The translations under genes and the position numbers were made by a program. 64,000 bases of DNA from Desulfobaculum xiamenense. Its GTDB lineage: Bacteria; Desulfobacterota; Desulfovibrionia; Desulfovibrionales; Desulfovibrionaceae. The stretch lies in assembly GCF_011927665.1 (NCBI RefSeq), contig NZ_JAATJA010000001.1, forward strand, positions 291,019-355,018. Reading direction: 5' to 3'. The notes beneath the pieces are model-generated. The model was not told where the DNA came from. It saw only the letters and a program-made list of their open reading frames with translations, and did no database searches. Of this stretch, positions 9,374-18,267 are shown in pieces; the first letter of the stretch is position 1, and each line of letters starts with the position of its first letter.

Positions 9374-10981
9374 ATGAAGATCCAGTTTCTCGGAGCCGCG
9401 CAGACCGTCACAGGCTCCTGTCACATGATGGAGACCGGAGGTCACCGTTTCGCCGTGGATTGCGGCATGCATCAGGGCAATACGGAGATCGAGAAAAGAA
9501 ATCAGTCCGTGGAGCACTACCGCCCGCGCGACATCGAGTTCTTCCTCATCACCCATGCGCATATCGACCATTCCGGCCTGTTGCCGAAGATGGCCCGGGA
9601 GGGCTTCTCCGGCAGGATATACTGCACGCCGCCCACGCGGGACCTGCTTGAGATCATGCTGCGCGACAGCGCGCACATTCAGGAAATGGAAGCCGAGTGG
9701 AAAAGCCGCAAGTACAGCCGCCGCGGCAACAAGACCGAGGAGCCGCTTTACGGCATGGCCGACGCCGAGAAGGTCATCGGACTTCTCGAAACCGTCGAGT
9801 ACGACGTCCCGTTCCATCCCTTCCCCGAACTCTCCGTGCGCTACAAGGATGCCGGGCACATCCTCGGCTCCTCGTTCATCGAACTGTGTGTCACCGAGGA
9901 GGGCGGCGAGTTCAAGGCCGTGTTTTCCGGCGACCTTGGCCGTCCGGACCAGTTGCTCATGAGCGATCCCTCCATCATTCAGGACGCGCATTATCTTTTC
10001 CTCGAATCCACATACGGCGACCGCAACCACAAGGACGAGGGCGCAAGCCGCGACGAACTGGCCGCCGCCATCGAGTGGAGCCACCGCCACGGCGAGAAGG
10101 TCATCATTCCCGCCTTTGCCGTGGAGCGCACGCAGGAGGTGCTCTACACCCTGCATCTGCTGGAGAAGGAAGGTCGCCTGCCCGCCGACATGCCCGTCTA
10201 TGTGGATAGCCCCATGGCTATCAGGGCCACGGAGGTCTTCCGCAAGTATGCCGACTACTTCGATGAGGAAACCCGCGCCATCTACGAGGCTGGCGAGGAC
10301 CCGCTCTCGCTTCGCAATCTGCGCTTCACCTCGGACACGCAGCAGTCCATGGCCATCAACCAGTCCTCTGGCTCGGCCATCGTCATTTCCGCCAGCGGCA
10401 TGTGCAACGCGGGGCGCATCAAGCACCATCTGCGGCACAATTTGTGGCGTCCGGGGGCCAGCGTGGTCTTCGTGGGATTTCAGGGCAAGGGTACCCCGGG
10501 GCGTAAAATCGTTGACGGCGCGAAAAAGATTCGTATCCTCGGCGAGGAAATCGCCGTGAAGGCGAAAGTGTTCACCATCGGCGGCTTTTCGGCGCATGCC
10601 GGACAGAGCCAGATACTCGAATGGCTGGAGCACTTCCGCACGCAGGACATGAAGGTGTTTCTGGTACACGGTGAAAACAGCGCCCAGCATACCCTTGCCG
10701 AGCTCATCACGCAGCGTTTCGGCCTTGAGGTGCACATTCCGGATTATCTGGAGGAGTGCTCCATGGTTGCCGGGCGTCCGCTGGAATACTCGCGGGACGA
10801 GGAACGCGCCCGTCCTGCCATCAACTGGGACTACCTGCTCGCCGAAGCCGAGGCCAAGCTGGCCGACGTTCGCGCGCGCACGGATGTCATCCGGGACAAG
10901 CCCTGGGTGGACCAGACCGAACTGCGCGACAGATTGCTCGCCATCAACAAGGAACTCATCGAGTTCGTTTCGGAAGTGTAG
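9374..10981 (+). CDS. MBL-fold/beta-CASP RNA-processing metallohydrolase
   Basis: A 535-residue metallo-beta-lactamase-fold protein of the CPSF/beta-CASP type. The zinc motif HAHIDH lies near residues 62-67, followed by KDAGHILGSS, FSGDLGR and ESTYGDR. The beta-CASP insert is marked by PAFAVERTQEVLY and SASGMCNAGRIKHHL. The C-terminal GFSAHAGQ and VHGE motifs complete the site. Such proteins act as endo- or exoribonucleases in RNA maturation or decay. The ATG at 9374 has a GGGGAG site. It is followed 3 bp later by rsmD. Confidence 0.92.
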   Translation: MKIQFLGAAQTVTGSCHMMETGGHRFAVDCGMHQGNTEIEKRNQSVEHYRPRDIEFFLITHAHIDHSGLLPKMAREGFSGRIYCTPPTRDLLEIMLRDSAHIQEMEAEWKSRKYSRRGNKTEEPLYGMADAEKVIGLLETVEYDVPFHPFPELSVRYKDAGHILGSSFIELCVTEEGGEFKAVFSGDLGRPDQLLMSDPSIIQDAHYLFLESTYGDRNHKDEGASRDELAAAIEWSHRHGEKVIIPAFAVERTQEVLYTLHLLEKEGRLPADMPVYVDSPMAIRATEVFRKYADYFDEETRAIYEAGEDPLSLRNLRFTSDTQQSMAINQSSGSAIVISASGMCNAGRIKHHLRHNLWRPGASVVFVGFQGKGTPGRKIVDGAKKIRILGEEIAVKAKVFTIGGFSAHAGQSQILEWLEHFRTQDMKVFLVHGENSAQHTLAELITQRFGLEVHIPDYLEECSMVAGRPLEYSRDEERARPAINWDYLLAEAEAKLADVRARTDVIRDKPWVDQTELRDRLLAINKELIEFVSEV

Positions 10982-10984
10982 TGA

Positions 10985-11557
10985 ATGAGAATCATCAGTG
11001 GTGAATTCGGAGGGCGCTCCATTCGCTCCGTGGAGGGGCCGGGCTATCGCCCGGCCACTGCCAAGGTCCGGGGCGCCATCTTTTCCATGCTTGAGGCGCG
11101 GGGTATCGAATGGGAACGGCTCCGCGTCCTCGATCTCTTTGCCGGAAGCGGAAGTCTGACCATCGAGGCTCTGTCGCGCGGGGCGCGGCAGGCGCTGTTC
11201 ATCGAGAAGAGCCGCAAGGCCGCGAACTGCATCGCGGACAACCTGAAGGAACTTGGCGTGGATGGCAGGCGTGCGCGCGTGCTGGCCAAGGACCTCTTCA
11301 CGGTGCTTCCCACCGCGCCGGACGTTCCCTACGACCTCGTGTTCATCGACCCGCCCTATGGCAAGGACCTGCTCGCTCCCGCACTGGAACTGGCGCTGCG
11401 TCACGGTTGGCTGGCGGACGACGGCTACGTGCTGGCCGAGGTGGAGGCCGGTCTCGGCATCGACCCCGAGGCAGTCAATCCCCGACTCGAGACGGTTACG
11501 GACCGACTCTACGGACAGACCAGGATAATCGTATGGAAGAAAAGAAACGTGAAGTGA
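10985..11557 (+). CDS. rsmD: 16S rRNA (guanine(966)-N(2))-methyltransferase
   Basis: A 190-residue SAM-dependent methyltransferase that modifies G966 of 16S rRNA on the assembling 30S subunit. It has the N-terminal MRIISGEFGGR segment, the SAM-binding DLFAGSGSLTIEALSRGA motif and the catalytic FIDPPYG (N/DPPY) motif. It starts 3 bp after the beta-CASP gene. It overlaps the coaD start by 25 bp, a pairing common in bacteria. Confidence 0.95.
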   Translation: MRIISGEFGGRSIRSVEGPGYRPATAKVRGAIFSMLEARGIEWERLRVLDLFAGSGSLTIEALSRGARQALFIEKSRKAANCIADNLKELGVDGRRARVLAKDLFTVLPTAPDVPYDLVFIDPPYGKDLLAPALELALRHGWLADDGYVLAEVEAGLGIDPEAVNPRLETVTDRLYGQTRIIVWKKRNVK

Positions 11558-12060
11558 TTGCCGTCTACCCCGGCACCTTCGATCCGCTGACCAACGGTCA
11601 CGTGAGTCTCGTTAAGCGCGGGCTGACCATCTTCGATAGGGTCGTTGTGGCCGTGGCGCAGGATACGGGCAAGAACTCGCTCTTCTCCTTCGACGAGCGG
11701 GTGGAGATGGCGCGCACCGTGTTTGCCGATACGCCACGGGTCGACGTGGAGGGCTTCACCGGTCTTCTGGTCAACTACGTCATGCGGCGGGGAGCCTCGG
11801 TCATCCTGCGCGGCCTTCGCGCGGTGAGCGATTTCGAGTACGAGTTCCAGATGGCGCTCATGAATCGCCGTCTGGCCCGCACCATCCAGACCGTGTTCCT
11901 TATGACCGACTACAAGTGGATGTACATCAGTTCGTCCATCATCCGGCAGGCCGCGTCCCTTGATGGCAACATTCAGGGGCTGGTGCCGAACCTCATCGTT
12001 CCGCGCGTCTATGCGAAGTTCGCCCAGTTGGAGCGTGAACGCAGGGAATCCGAAGAGTAG
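11533..12060 (+). CDS. coaD: Phosphopantetheine adenylyltransferase
   Basis: Catalyses ATP plus 4'-phosphopantetheine to dephospho-CoA, the penultimate step of CoA synthesis. The protein is 175 residues. It shows the nucleotidyltransferase motif PGTFDPLTNGH (T/HxGH type), the substrate-binding RGLRAVSDFEYE and the conserved ISSSIIR near the C terminus. The ATG at 11533 lies inside rsmD. A GTG at 11554 would give a start closer to the family norm, so the N-terminal seven residues are uncertain. Confidence 0.95.
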   Translation: MEEKKREVIAVYPGTFDPLTNGHVSLVKRGLTIFDRVVVAVAQDTGKNSLFSFDERVEMARTVFADTPRVDVEGFTGLLVNYVMRRGASVILRGLRAVSDFEYEFQMALMNRRLARTIQTVFLMTDYKWMYISSSIIRQAASLDGNIQGLVPNLIVPRVYAKFAQLERERRESEE

Positions 12061-12065
12061 CCGCC

Positions 12066-12980
12066 ATGTCCACACCCATTTTGTGCATTCCCGGCCCAAC
12101 CGGCGCGGGCAAGACGAGTGCGGCCATCGCCCTTGCGCTGGCGCTTGGCGGCGAGGTCGTCAACTTCGATTCCCGTCAGGTCTACGAGGATTTTCCCATC
12201 ATCACGGCGCAGCCCTCGGCCGAGGAGCGCGCGCAGTGTCCGCATCTGCTGTACGGATTCCTGTCCACGGATGCCAAGATGAGCGCGTCCGCCTATGCGG
12301 ACATGGCGCTAGCGACCATTGCCGAGGTCCGCTCCCGTGGGCATCTGCCCATTCTCGTCGGTGGGACGGGGCTGTATCTCGGTGCGCTCTTGCGGCCGCT
12401 GGCCGATGTGCCGCCCATCCCGGAGGACATTCGCGAGCGTATTCGCGAGGCCTGCGAGGTGCGCGGTCCCAATCCGCTGCATGCCGAGTTGCGCAGGGTC
12501 GATCCTGTGCTGGCCGAGCGCCTGCACCCCAACGACCGCCAGCGCATCATGCGTGGGCTGGAGGTCTTCGAGGCCACGGGCAGGCCGCTTTCGCTGTGGC
12601 AGGCCGATACGGCCGCCGCGCGTGATTTCAAGTGCCTCAAGCTCGGTGTGGGCATGCCGCTTCCCGAGTTGACGCCCTTCCTGTATCGGCGCATCGACCT
12701 CATGCTGGAGGCCGGGGCCATCGAGGAGGCGCGCTGCGCCATGGGGCGCAACGACGATCCCAAGGCTCCGGGTTGGTCCGGCATTGGCTGTGCGGAGCTG
12801 CTGGCTCATCTGCATGGCGAGATAGACCTCGAAGAGGCCAAGGCGCTGTGGGGCCGCAATACCCGCGCCTATGCGAAGCGCCAGTTGACGTGGTTCAACG
12901 CGGACCCGCAGATACGATGGTTCCGCCCCGGCGAACACGAGGCGATGATCCACGCCGCGTCGGAGTTCTTCGGCGCGTGA
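12066..12980 (+). CDS. miaA: tRNA dimethylallyltransferase
   Basis: Transfers a dimethylallyl group to N6 of A37 in tRNAs that read UNN codons. The 304-residue protein has the P-loop GPTGAGKT at about residues 10-17, the DSRQVY motif that positions A37, the GGTGLYL loop and the tRNA-binding NDRQRIMRGLEV region. The C-terminal RAYAKRQLTWF segment is typical. It starts 5 bp after coaD, so rsmD-coaD-miaA form one unit. It ends upstream of a hairpin terminator. Confidence 0.96.
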   Translation: MSTPILCIPGPTGAGKTSAAIALALALGGEVVNFDSRQVYEDFPIITAQPSAEERAQCPHLLYGFLSTDAKMSASAYADMALATIAEVRSRGHLPILVGGTGLYLGALLRPLADVPPIPEDIRERIREACEVRGPNPLHAELRRVDPVLAERLHPNDRQRIMRGLEVFEATGRPLSLWQADTAAARDFKCLKLGVGMPLPELTPFLYRRIDLMLEAGAIEEARCAMGRNDDPKAPGWSGIGCAELLAHLHGEIDLEEAKALWGRNTRAYAKRQLTWFNADPQIRWFRPGEHEAMIHAASEFFGA

Positions 12981-13004
12981 GGCTGGCTGGATTTCGAAAT
13001 GAAG

Positions 13005-13045
13005 AGGCTCTGGATGCGATGATGCGTCCGGAGCCTTTCGCTTTC
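13005..13045. terminator. Hairpin terminator between miaA and sixA
   Basis: The arms AGGCTCTGGATGC and GCGTCCGGAGCCT pair over 13 positions with two G-T pairs, and are followed by a short T-rich stretch. It sits between converging miaA and sixA and could serve both. Confidence 0.7.
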
Positions 13046-13055
13046 AGGAAAGTGT

Positions 13056-13577
13056 TCAGCCGAGGGAGCCGCTGTCGAAGACCCTGCGGTTGCCCGCGAT
13101 GAGCACGAGCTGCTGCGGTGTGAGGCTGAAGGCGAGGGTGCCCCTGCGCGAGCGCGGGCCGGGAATTTCGATGCACATGAGGCCTGCGTTGTGCACGGCC
13201 ACGCGGGGGCGGTCGTCTCCGGTGAGGAGCAGGCTGGCCAGTCTGGCGAGGTTGGGCATGTGTCCGGCCACGAGCACGGATTGCGCGTCGGCGAGGGCGT
13301 CCAGCAGTTCGAGCGTCTGGTGGGCGGGCGTCATGGCCTTGACTTCCGTCGCGGTTCGAATCTCGGACACGGGAAAGCCCGTGGCACGGGCCATCAGTTC
13401 GGCTGTTTCGCGGGAGCGGAGTTTGGGGCTGGCGATGATGGCGTCGAAGGTGATGGCCATGCGGGCCGTGGCCGCCGCGCTCTTTTCCACCTGCTCAAGG
13501 CCCATGGGACTGAGCGGTTCCTCGGGCGCGGCCTCGCTTGGCAGGCTGGCTCCGTGTTGCATGAGATAGAGAAGCAT
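13056..13577 (-). CDS. sixA: SixA-like phosphohistidine phosphatase
   Basis: A 173-residue histidine-phosphatase-superfamily protein. SixA removes phosphate from histidine residues of phosphotransfer domains. Visible motifs are LYLMQHG at the N terminus, SPKLRSRETAELMA, and AGHMPNLARLASLLL with the second catalytic His. The first motif has Gln in place of the usual Arg of RHG, which should be noted when assigning activity. Two adjacent ATG codons occur; the second (13577) sits 4 bp from AGGAGG and was chosen. Target protein unknown. Confidence 0.82.
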   Translation of the reverse strand: MLLYLMQHGASLPSEAAPEEPLSPMGLEQVEKSAAATARMAITFDAIIASPKLRSRETAELMARATGFPVSEIRTATEVKAMTPAHQTLELLDALADAQSVLVAGHMPNLARLASLLLTGDDRPRVAVHNAGLMCIEIPGPRSRRGTLAFSLTPQQLVLIAGNRRVFDSGSLG

Positions 13578-13753
13578 CATGCCTCCTTGGCGATTTTGCC
13601 GTATCGTCGTGTGCGCTTGGCTCGGGCCTGCGCCCGTGCTTTGCGACACGATGCCCAAGCAGTAGCAGACGCCCTGTTTCCGGGCAACAGGATGTTGTGC
13701 AAGGCCTGCGCTTCATGAGAAGAAAGGGATTGCTCCAGTTCCTTTCATGGATT

Positions 13754-13782
13754 TTGCATGAAGTGTCGTTGGCGGGGATATT
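13754..13782 (+). promoter_or_regulatory. Candidate sigma-70-type promoter for the amidase operon
   Basis: TTGCAT and GATATT are separated by 17 bp, and lie about 25 bp before the amidase start. It is the best match in the 229 bp divergent spacer. Confidence 0.45.
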
Positions 13783-13806
13783 CTGCCGCATTGTAGGGAG
13801 GACGCG

Positions 13807-14997
13807 GTGTGTGGACTCGACATGCGCGACGATAGACGCAGGGTGCTGCGCGGGCTGGCCGTAGCGGGCATGTGGGCATTTTCGCGTCCGATTGCCGCCT
13901 CGTGGGGCGCTTCGTCTGTGCCGACACCGCTCGATATGGGGCTTCGTGCGCAGGATGCGCTGGAGTCCGGAGACGTAGTGGCCGCCGTGGACATCCTCGA
14001 ACAGGCCGTTCGCGCCGCGCCGAACGAGCCGTGGCTGTGGGGACTTCTGGGCCGGGCGCACATGGCGGGTGATGACTTCGCGAGGGCAGGGCAGGCTTTT
14101 CGCCGTGCGCTGACCCTTGAGCCGACGGACACCTACTCCCGGATGATGCTCGATATGCTCTCGCAGCGGCCTGCCGGTGTACAGGGCGATATGCCGGGCA
14201 CGCCGGGCGACGCCCCGCTATCGGAACTGGAGCTGCGGGCGCAGGCCGAGCGTCGCGAATTCCTCGAATCGTCGCGAACGCATGAGGGCACGGGGCGCGG
14301 CGCGTTCCGCGTGAATCGCATCATGCTTGATCCCGGACACGGCGGCTTCGATTCCGGGGCTGTCGGTCCCGGTGGGCTGAAGGAAAAGGATGTTGCTTTG
14401 GATGTGGCCCTGCGCATTCGCTCCATCATGATGCATGACGCTTCCGGCCCCGAGGTGCTTCTGACGCGTTCGGCCGATCATTTTCTGCCGCTTTCGGCAC
14501 GGACCGCCGCCGCCAATCGGGTTGGCGCGGATATCTTCGTGTCGTTGCACGTCAACGCGGGTGAGCGCCGTGGGGCACGGGGCGTGGAAACCTATTCCTG
14601 TTCGGAGGCGGCGTCCGGGCGCGAGGCCGCGCGGCTTGCCCTGTACGAGAATTCCGTGGTGCGTTTCGAGGAGGAGGACGGGCCGCGTCGATTTCTCGAA
14701 CTGGAGGACATCCTGTTTCGCTTCGAACGGCGGCGGTATTGGGCCGTGAGCGCCGCCGCCGCGTCCCGCATGCAAATGACGCTCGCCGAGGCGCTACCGT
14801 GGCCGGACCGTGGGACGCACAGCGCGGATTTTTTCGTGCTGCGCAAGGTGCGTATGCCTGCGCTGCTGCTGGAGACGGGGTTCATTTCCAACCCGGACGA
14901 GGAACGACTGCTGCGGGACTCCGCCGTACGTCAGCGCATTGCGCAGGCCGTGGCCGATGGTCTGTTTGCCATGCATGGCTCGGGGATAGGGGCATGA
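13807..14997 (+). CDS. N-acetylmuramoyl-L-alanine amidase with N-terminal TPRs
   Basis: Exported zinc amidase that cleaves the amide between N-acetylmuramic acid and the stem peptide during cell separation or wall remodelling. The N terminus has a twin-arginine-like motif (RRRVLRGLAVAG) and a hydrophobic stretch, fitting Tat or Sec export. Roughly residues 45-115 form two TPR-like repeats. The Amidase_3 domain starts near residue 175: zinc ligands in DPGHGG, GLKEKD and SLHVNAG, and the catalytic Glu in LLETGFISN. GTG at 13807 is preceded by AGGGAGG; an ATG five codons later is possible. The stop overlaps the next TPR gene by 4 bp. Confidence 0.9.
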   Translation: MCGLDMRDDRRRVLRGLAVAGMWAFSRPIAASWGASSVPTPLDMGLRAQDALESGDVVAAVDILEQAVRAAPNEPWLWGLLGRAHMAGDDFARAGQAFRRALTLEPTDTYSRMMLDMLSQRPAGVQGDMPGTPGDAPLSELELRAQAERREFLESSRTHEGTGRGAFRVNRIMLDPGHGGFDSGAVGPGGLKEKDVALDVALRIRSIMMHDASGPEVLLTRSADHFLPLSARTAAANRVGADIFVSLHVNAGERRGARGVETYSCSEAASGREAARLALYENSVVRFEEEDGPRRFLELEDILFRFERRRYWAVSAAAASRMQMTLAEALPWPDRGTHSADFFVLRKVRMPALLLETGFISNPDEERLLRDSAVRQRIAQAVADGLFAMHGSGIGA

Positions 14998-15866
14998 GCG
15001 TGTGGCGTTTCGTTTGGTGCGCGGCGGGGGCGCTTGGCGCAGTCCTGCTGGCGTGTGTCGTATCCCTTCATGGGGCGAGCGCTGCGGACGGCGTCGATCC
15101 TCTTGTTTTTTCCGGTTCGGACGCGCTGTACCACGGCGAGCTGGAGCGGGCCGAGAAATTGTTTTCGCAGGCCGCGCAGCACAATGTTGGTGACGTCTTC
15201 GTGCTCAACCAGTGGGCGGTGGCTGTGGCGCGTCAGGAACGCTTCGCCGAGGCCGGGGAGCTTTTCGCCCGTGTGCTCCGGAGTGATCCGGACAATCTCT
15301 TCGCGTTGACGTGGACGGGCATCCTCGCCCTTGAGCGCGGTGACGCGCGGGCCGGAGAGGTCGCTTTCGCACAAGTGCTCACGGCGGACCCCGGCAACGC
15401 CAATGCGTTGTATCTGCTCGGCGTGGTGCGGGCGGCGGCCAACGACATGCCCCGCGCCGTGGACCTGTTGCGACGGTCCGCACAGGCCGTGCGCCTGCGG
15501 GGTGGCGATCCGGACCTGCATTACCGTCTCGGGTTGGCCTATCGTCGGATGGGCATGCCCGCCAACGCGGAACTGGAGCTTGAGCGGGCCGTGGAGCTGC
15601 GGCCCGATTACGGGCTGGCGCTTGTGGAACTGGGCTGGGTACGGCATGCGGCTGGGCGGGGTGACGCCGCCATGGAGGCTTGGATGCGCGCGGCGAATTT
15701 GCCCGGACCTGCCGGAGAGGAGGCGAGGGCGAGCATGGCTGCCATTGTGGCGCAGGACGCGCAGCGTGCGGCCGCCGAAGGGAATTTCCAAAGGGCCGAC
15801 GGACTGTGGCGAGAGGTGCTGCGGTGGGAGCCGAACAATCGCGCGGCCTTGCACCACTTGCGTTGA
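14994..15866 (+). CDS. Exported TPR-repeat protein
   Basis: A 290-residue protein with an N-terminal hydrophobic signal or anchor (residues 5-30) and about six tetratricopeptide repeats in residues 38-285. The repeats are recognisable by A-x-LF-x-Y/R-P patterns such as AGELFARVLRSDP and AELELERAVELRP. TPRs make protein scaffolds. Its ATGA overlap with the amidase stop indicates coupling and a shared periplasmic task, perhaps recruiting the amidase; this partner is inference. No enzymatic motif seen. Confidence 0.85.
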   Translation: MSVWRFVWCAAGALGAVLLACVVSLHGASAADGVDPLVFSGSDALYHGELERAEKLFSQAAQHNVGDVFVLNQWAVAVARQERFAEAGELFARVLRSDPDNLFALTWTGILALERGDARAGEVAFAQVLTADPGNANALYLLGVVRAAANDMPRAVDLLRRSAQAVRLRGGDPDLHYRLGLAYRRMGMPANAELELERAVELRPDYGLALVELGWVRHAAGRGDAAMEAWMRAANLPGPAGEEARASMAAIVAQDAQRAAAEGNFQRADGLWREVLRWEPNNRAALHHLR

Positions 15867-15960
15867 GCGGCTCCACAAGGTACTCGTTTCGTTGAACCTT
15901 GCGCCGAGGCGGACTGCCCCGATGTCCGTACGGATGCTGCATCAATCGAGGAGAACGAAT

Positions 15961-16950
15961 ATGAAATGGTTGGCAACGGCCACGATGGTCGTCACGCTTG
16001 GGCTGTGGGCGCTGGCTGGACCGGCCGCCGCGCAGGAGGCCGCGCCCGAGGCGACTCTCCCCGCGCAGGAGACCTTTGGTCAGACGATTCCCGAACAGAC
16101 CATGCCCGTGCAGGCCGCGCCCGGCTCCGTGGACTGGCAGAGCGGACTGGTGACCGCCACCGGCATCGGCGCGCCGCCAGCCAATCCCGCGAATCTCGCG
16201 CAGGCGAGGGGCATGGCCAAGCGCGCCGCCACGGTCATCGCCCGCAGGAATCTGCTGGAACTGCTGATGGGCGTGCACATTGATTCCACGTCCACGGTTG
16301 AGAACTTCATGGTGTCGAGCGACGTCGTCGTCTCGCGCATTCGCGGGGCGCTCCAGAATTCCCAGATACTCGACACCGCCTACATGTCCGACGGTTCCGT
16401 CGAGGTCACGGTGGGGTTGAGCCTGCGTGGTCCGCTGGCCGATGTGTTGCTTCCCACGCAATCCCGGTTCCTGCCGCGGGCGACTATGGTCGCCCGGCCC
16501 GCCGTTCCCGCGCCCGCAGCGCCGCAGGCCCCGGCCGTGCAGGATTCCGCCGCCGTCGACGGGCTGCCTGCTGCCGATGCTGCTCCTGCCGCGCCCGTGG
16601 TTCCGGCGGGGCCGTTCACGGGCCTCGTGGTGGATGCCCGGGGCCTTGGCGTGCGTCCGGCCATGAGTCCGCGCATTCTCGACGAGAACGGCGTGGAGGT
16701 CTACGGCACCGCCGTGGTTGGCCGCGAGTACGCGATTCAACAGGGCATGGCCGGATACGCCAAGGAACTCGACCGCGCCGCCGCCAGTGACCGAGTGGGG
16801 CGCAATCCCATGCGCGTCATGGCGCTTCGGGCCGAGGGCGCGGCCTCGACTGATCTTGTTATTTCAAACGACGCGGCGGAGATGATTCGCGCGGCTGCCG
16901 AAAGCCCGCAGTATCTCGCGGAGTGCCGCGTCGTCATCGTTCTGGACTAG
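15961..16950 (+). CDS. Exported LPP20-like protein
   Basis: A 329-residue protein with a Sec signal peptide (residues 1-24, ending in AGPAAAQ). Residues 55-155 match the LPP20/FlgP-like pattern: QARGMAKRAATVIARRNLLELL, GVHIDSTSTVENFMVSSD, then an SVEVTVGLSLRGPL strand. A Pro/Ala-rich linker (about residues 175-220) leads to a second region with FTGLVVDARGLGVRPAMSP, similar to LPP20-linked C-terminal domains. No lipobox. Related proteins are envelope or flagellar-accessory factors; the role here is unknown. GAGGAGAA precedes the ATG. Confidence 0.75.
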   Translation: MKWLATATMVVTLGLWALAGPAAAQEAAPEATLPAQETFGQTIPEQTMPVQAAPGSVDWQSGLVTATGIGAPPANPANLAQARGMAKRAATVIARRNLLELLMGVHIDSTSTVENFMVSSDVVVSRIRGALQNSQILDTAYMSDGSVEVTVGLSLRGPLADVLLPTQSRFLPRATMVARPAVPAPAAPQAPAVQDSAAVDGLPAADAAPAAPVVPAGPFTGLVVDARGLGVRPAMSPRILDENGVEVYGTAVVGREYAIQQGMAGYAKELDRAAASDRVGRNPMRVMALRAEGAASTDLVISNDAAEMIRAAAESPQYLAECRVVIVLD

Positions 16951-16986
16951 TTTTCACCCATGCGGCGAAACTCTGGAGGAGTACGC

Positions 16987-18174
16987 ATGCACGCAGTCAG
17001 GTCGATTCTCGTTTTCGTTGCTCTTGGTGCGGTGCTCGTGCTGGCCGGTTGCGGCGGACAGGGACCGAGGACTCCGTCCGGGCTGCTTGATAGCCCGGCT
17101 CATCACTTCAACAACGGTCTGCGCCTTCTGGATGAGGGCGATGCCGCCGGTGCCGGTGCGCAGTTCGATCTGGCCTTGCAGATGGAGGAGGAATATCCCC
17201 CCGCGCTGGCCGGAAAGGGCTATGTATTCGCCCTCGCCGGGGACTTTGACGAGGCGCGCGACCTTATCGACGACGCCCGTGACGCCGCCGATGACGACGA
17301 TCTGCCCACCGACGTCCGGATGTGGCCGGAGATCATGGACATCCGCACCCTCGCCGCCATGCGCGCGGCAGGAGCCCTTGACCGCGATGACTACATGGAC
17401 GAGGTCGCGGAGATTCTCGACCGTGGTCTCGAAATCGACGCACTGTCCCCGGCGCTGCATTTCTGGGCTGGCGAGGCCTATGTGCAGGCGCTGGAATTTC
17501 CCGAGGCAGAGCGGATGTTCGCCCGTGTGCTCCAGCTCGATAGGGGCTACATGGACCGCGCGCGCGAGCGCTGGCGCGTGGTGCAGGACGTGAACCGCGC
17601 CGAGCCGGGGACCGTGGTAGGCAAGCGCGTGGCGCTGGTTCGTGCTATTTCCCGCGCCGATCTTGCGGCGCTGTTGGTGGAGGAGCTTGACGTGGCGCGT
17701 TTCTACAGCGTCACGGGGCAGCCGCGTGTCGAGCCGTTCGCCACTCCGGACCAGAAGCGCGCGAAGCTGGCCCTCGACACGGCCAACGCGGTGACGGACA
17801 TCGCCGGACACCCGCTGCGCTCCGACATCGACAAGGTGCTTAATTTCGGGGTCAAGGGACTCGATCTCTACCCGGACCGCAGTTTCCGCCCCAATGACAT
17901 CGTTACCCGCGCCGAGGCGGCCATGGTCTTCGAGGACGTCATCGTTCGGGCCACCGGGCGCGACAGGCTGGCCACGGAGTTCATCGGCATCAAGAGCACC
18001 ATCGCCGACGTGCGCGGCGATCATCCCGCCTTTAATGCCATCATGCTGTGCACCACGCGCGGCGTGATGGGGACGGACCTTCGCTCCGGGGCGTTTAGGC
18101 CACTCGACGGCGTGTCCGGCGTGGATGCGCTGCTTGCCGTGCAGCGGCTCAAGCGTGATCTCGCGCTGTTCTAG
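16987..18174 (+). CDS. TPR and SLH-domain lipoprotein
   Basis: A 395-residue lipoprotein with signal peptide and lipobox LAGC at about residues 20-23. Residues 35-220 carry TPR-like repeats (for example HHFNNGLRLLDEGDAAGAGAQFDLAL, in part). Residues 265-395 resemble two S-layer-homology modules: FGVKGLDLYPDRSFRPNDIVTRAEAA (in part), then TRGVMGTDLRSGAFRPLDGVSG. SLH modules bind cell-wall-linked polymers. It is 36 bp after the LPP20-like gene with a GGAGGAG site, and ends at a strong terminator, closing this envelope operon. Confidence 0.82.
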   Translation: MHAVRSILVFVALGAVLVLAGCGGQGPRTPSGLLDSPAHHFNNGLRLLDEGDAAGAGAQFDLALQMEEEYPPALAGKGYVFALAGDFDEARDLIDDARDAADDDDLPTDVRMWPEIMDIRTLAAMRAAGALDRDDYMDEVAEILDRGLEIDALSPALHFWAGEAYVQALEFPEAERMFARVLQLDRGYMDRARERWRVVQDVNRAEPGTVVGKRVALVRAISRADLAALLVEELDVARFYSVTGQPRVEPFATPDQKRAKLALDTANAVTDIAGHPLRSDIDKVLNFGVKGLDLYPDRSFRPNDIVTRAEAAMVFEDVIVRATGRDRLATEFIGIKSTIADVRGDHPAFNAIMLCTTRGVMGTDLRSGAFRPLDGVSGVDALLAVQRLKRDLALF

Positions 18175-18195
18175 CGGCGTAAGGGCAGACATTGC

Positions 18196-18235
18196 GCGGT
18201 GCGGCGACGGGACTCCGGATGCCGCACCGCTTTTC
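18196..18235 (+). terminator. Rho-independent terminator
   Basis: Perfect 10 bp stem GCGGTGCGGC/GCCGCACCGC with a 15-base loop, followed by TTTTC. It ends the amidase-SLH operon. Confidence 0.88.
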
Positions 18236-18267
18236 ATTCAAACCGAAAAAGTGTAGTTCGCTGGGCC

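Noticed and set aside
9224-11404. Upstream extension of the LOG-family frame, antisense to the beta-CASP gene
   Set aside because: The LOG protein starts at a GTG with a ribosome site; the rest mirrors the opposite strand.
13341-13375. GGTTCGAATC-like T-arm sequence suggesting a tRNA
   Set aside because: It lies inside sixA and no acceptor or anticodon arms can be folded around it.
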